Assembly: GCA_026416955.1 (NCBI GenBank)
Contig: JAOAEE010000065.1
Span: forward strand, 62,001-126,000
DNA from: Ignavibacteria bacterium
Lineage (GTDB): Bacteria; Bacteroidota; Ignavibacteria; Kapaibacteriales; UBA2268
Direction of reading: 5' to 3'
DNA: 64,000 bases
Shown here: positions 63,700 through 64,000 of the stretch, piece after piece
How the letters are laid out: the number at the start of each line of letters is the position of its first letter
Position numbering within the stretch: the first letter of the stretch is position 1
The notes under the pieces: generated by a model
Seen by the model: the letters and a program-made list of their open reading frames with translations, nothing else
Told to the model about the DNA's origin: nothing
Databases searched by the model: none
Position numbers and translations under genes: made by a program

Positions 63700-64000
63700 A
63701 TGACCCCTTTAAAATTTATCTTACCTTTTATGTTATTTTTTTTACCTATTTTAACTTACTCGTATGAGGATGTAAAGTGCCTAACTTTTCCAATCAAAAA
63801 AAGCCAGAAATTGAAAGACCAAATTCAAGGTGTTATTAACTTCGATTCCACTGGACGCCCTAAAAACCAATGCGTTGCTTACTCTAAGAAAGGTTTATTT
63901 GCAATCCATTATGATACTTCTGGAATTAACAAAGTCCCTACTTTAGACCTTAATTTTAATGGGATACCCGAATTTGTAGATTCTGCTTTATTTTATCTTG
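63700..64000 (+). CDS. Exported protein, possibly MXAN_6640-type metalloprotease (3' end outside window)
   Basis: About 100 residues are visible. The first 23 form a signal peptide (MTPLKFILPFMLFFLPILTYS). The later stretch FAIHYDTSGINKVP followed by LDLNFNGIPEFVD resembles the start of exported putative metalloproteases of the MXAN_6640 type, in which an HYDTSG block precedes a DxNxNGxPD calcium-type loop. The zinc motif would lie beyond the window, so the call is tentative. It follows the FnIII-like gene by 11 nt and has no obvious ribosome site. Confidence 0.5.
   Translation, partial: MTPLKFILPFMLFFLPILTYSYEDVKCLTFPIKKSQKLKDQIQGVINFDSTGRPKNQCVAYSKKGLFAIHYDTSGINKVPTLDLNFNGIPEFVDSALFYL

Overview
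The window is AT-rich, densely coded chromosomal DNA from a Gram-negative bacterium of the Bacteroidota/Chlorobiota/Ignavibacteria assemblage. Four lines of evidence support this. Several exported proteins end in type IX secretion (T9SS) C-terminal sorting domains and carry choice-of-anchor-D repeats. The families DUF2851 and DUF2279 and the fused alpha-beta E1 dehydrogenase are typical of the group. kdsA shows that Kdo, and hence LPS, is made. FtsA, FtsZ and RodZ-like proteins are present. A genus cannot be named from the sequence. The standard code is used (TGA is a stop). No transposase, integrase, phage gene, CRISPR array or rRNA was seen.

Layout. Positions 1-900 hold the 3' end of a T9SS cargo gene and two tRNAs (Ser-CGA, Leu-CAG). 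From 1.0 to 15.4 kb everything is on the minus strand: an MFS exporter, a YitT-type protein and dnaA. Next comes a tight six-gene run: a pseudo-receiver-HDOD protein, a PilM-like protein, rsmD, a PPK2 polyphosphate kinase, pyrF and DUF2851. Then come a DprE1-like oxidase translationally coupled to a HAD-UbiA prenyltransferase fusion, and the fused E1 gene. From 15.4 to 26.2 kb lie holB, dnaB, ruvA and ftsQ-ftsA-ftsZ on plus, with a PLP dehydratase, a DinB protein, an outer-membrane-type protein and a lipoprotein metallopeptidase on minus. From 26.5 to 43.2 kb are an EamA transporter, a thiolase, a medium-chain reductase, a 1676-residue multi-glycosyltransferase, tRNA-Ser(GGA), an LD-carboxypeptidase, a 1532-residue VWA/T9SS cargo protein, kdsA, a lipoprotein and a GnnA-like dehydrogenase. 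From 43.2 to 50.8 kb are rnhA, a UPF0173 hydrolase, two neighbouring T9SS cargo genes, SRP RNA, tRNA-Arg(TCT) and a RodZ-like gene. From 50.8 to 64 kb are a DUF2279 protein, a GT2, a giant CoA-dehydratase activase, purM, an M50 protease, recN, a truncated CheR-like methyltransferase coupled to a metallo-beta-lactamase-fold protein, scpAB and two exported-protein genes, the last cut by the window end.

How it fits together. Much of the window is core machinery: replication and repair (dnaA, dnaB, holB, ruvA, recN, rnhA), chromosome condensation (scpAB) and division (ftsQAZ). Another part builds the envelope (kdsA, GnnA-like, DprE1/UbiA, glycosyltransferases, LD-carboxypeptidase, RodZ). The exported T9SS proteins are the accessory layer. 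The most interesting material is a shared amidotransferase-like domain in two neighbouring T9SS proteins, the four-module glycosyltransferase, the pseudo-receiver-HDOD/PilM-like pair, the DprE1 plus HAD-UbiA pair, and the CheR-core/beta-lactamase-fold pair. Several starts were moved inward from the longest open frame, using ribosome binding sites, gene overlaps and family N-termini.
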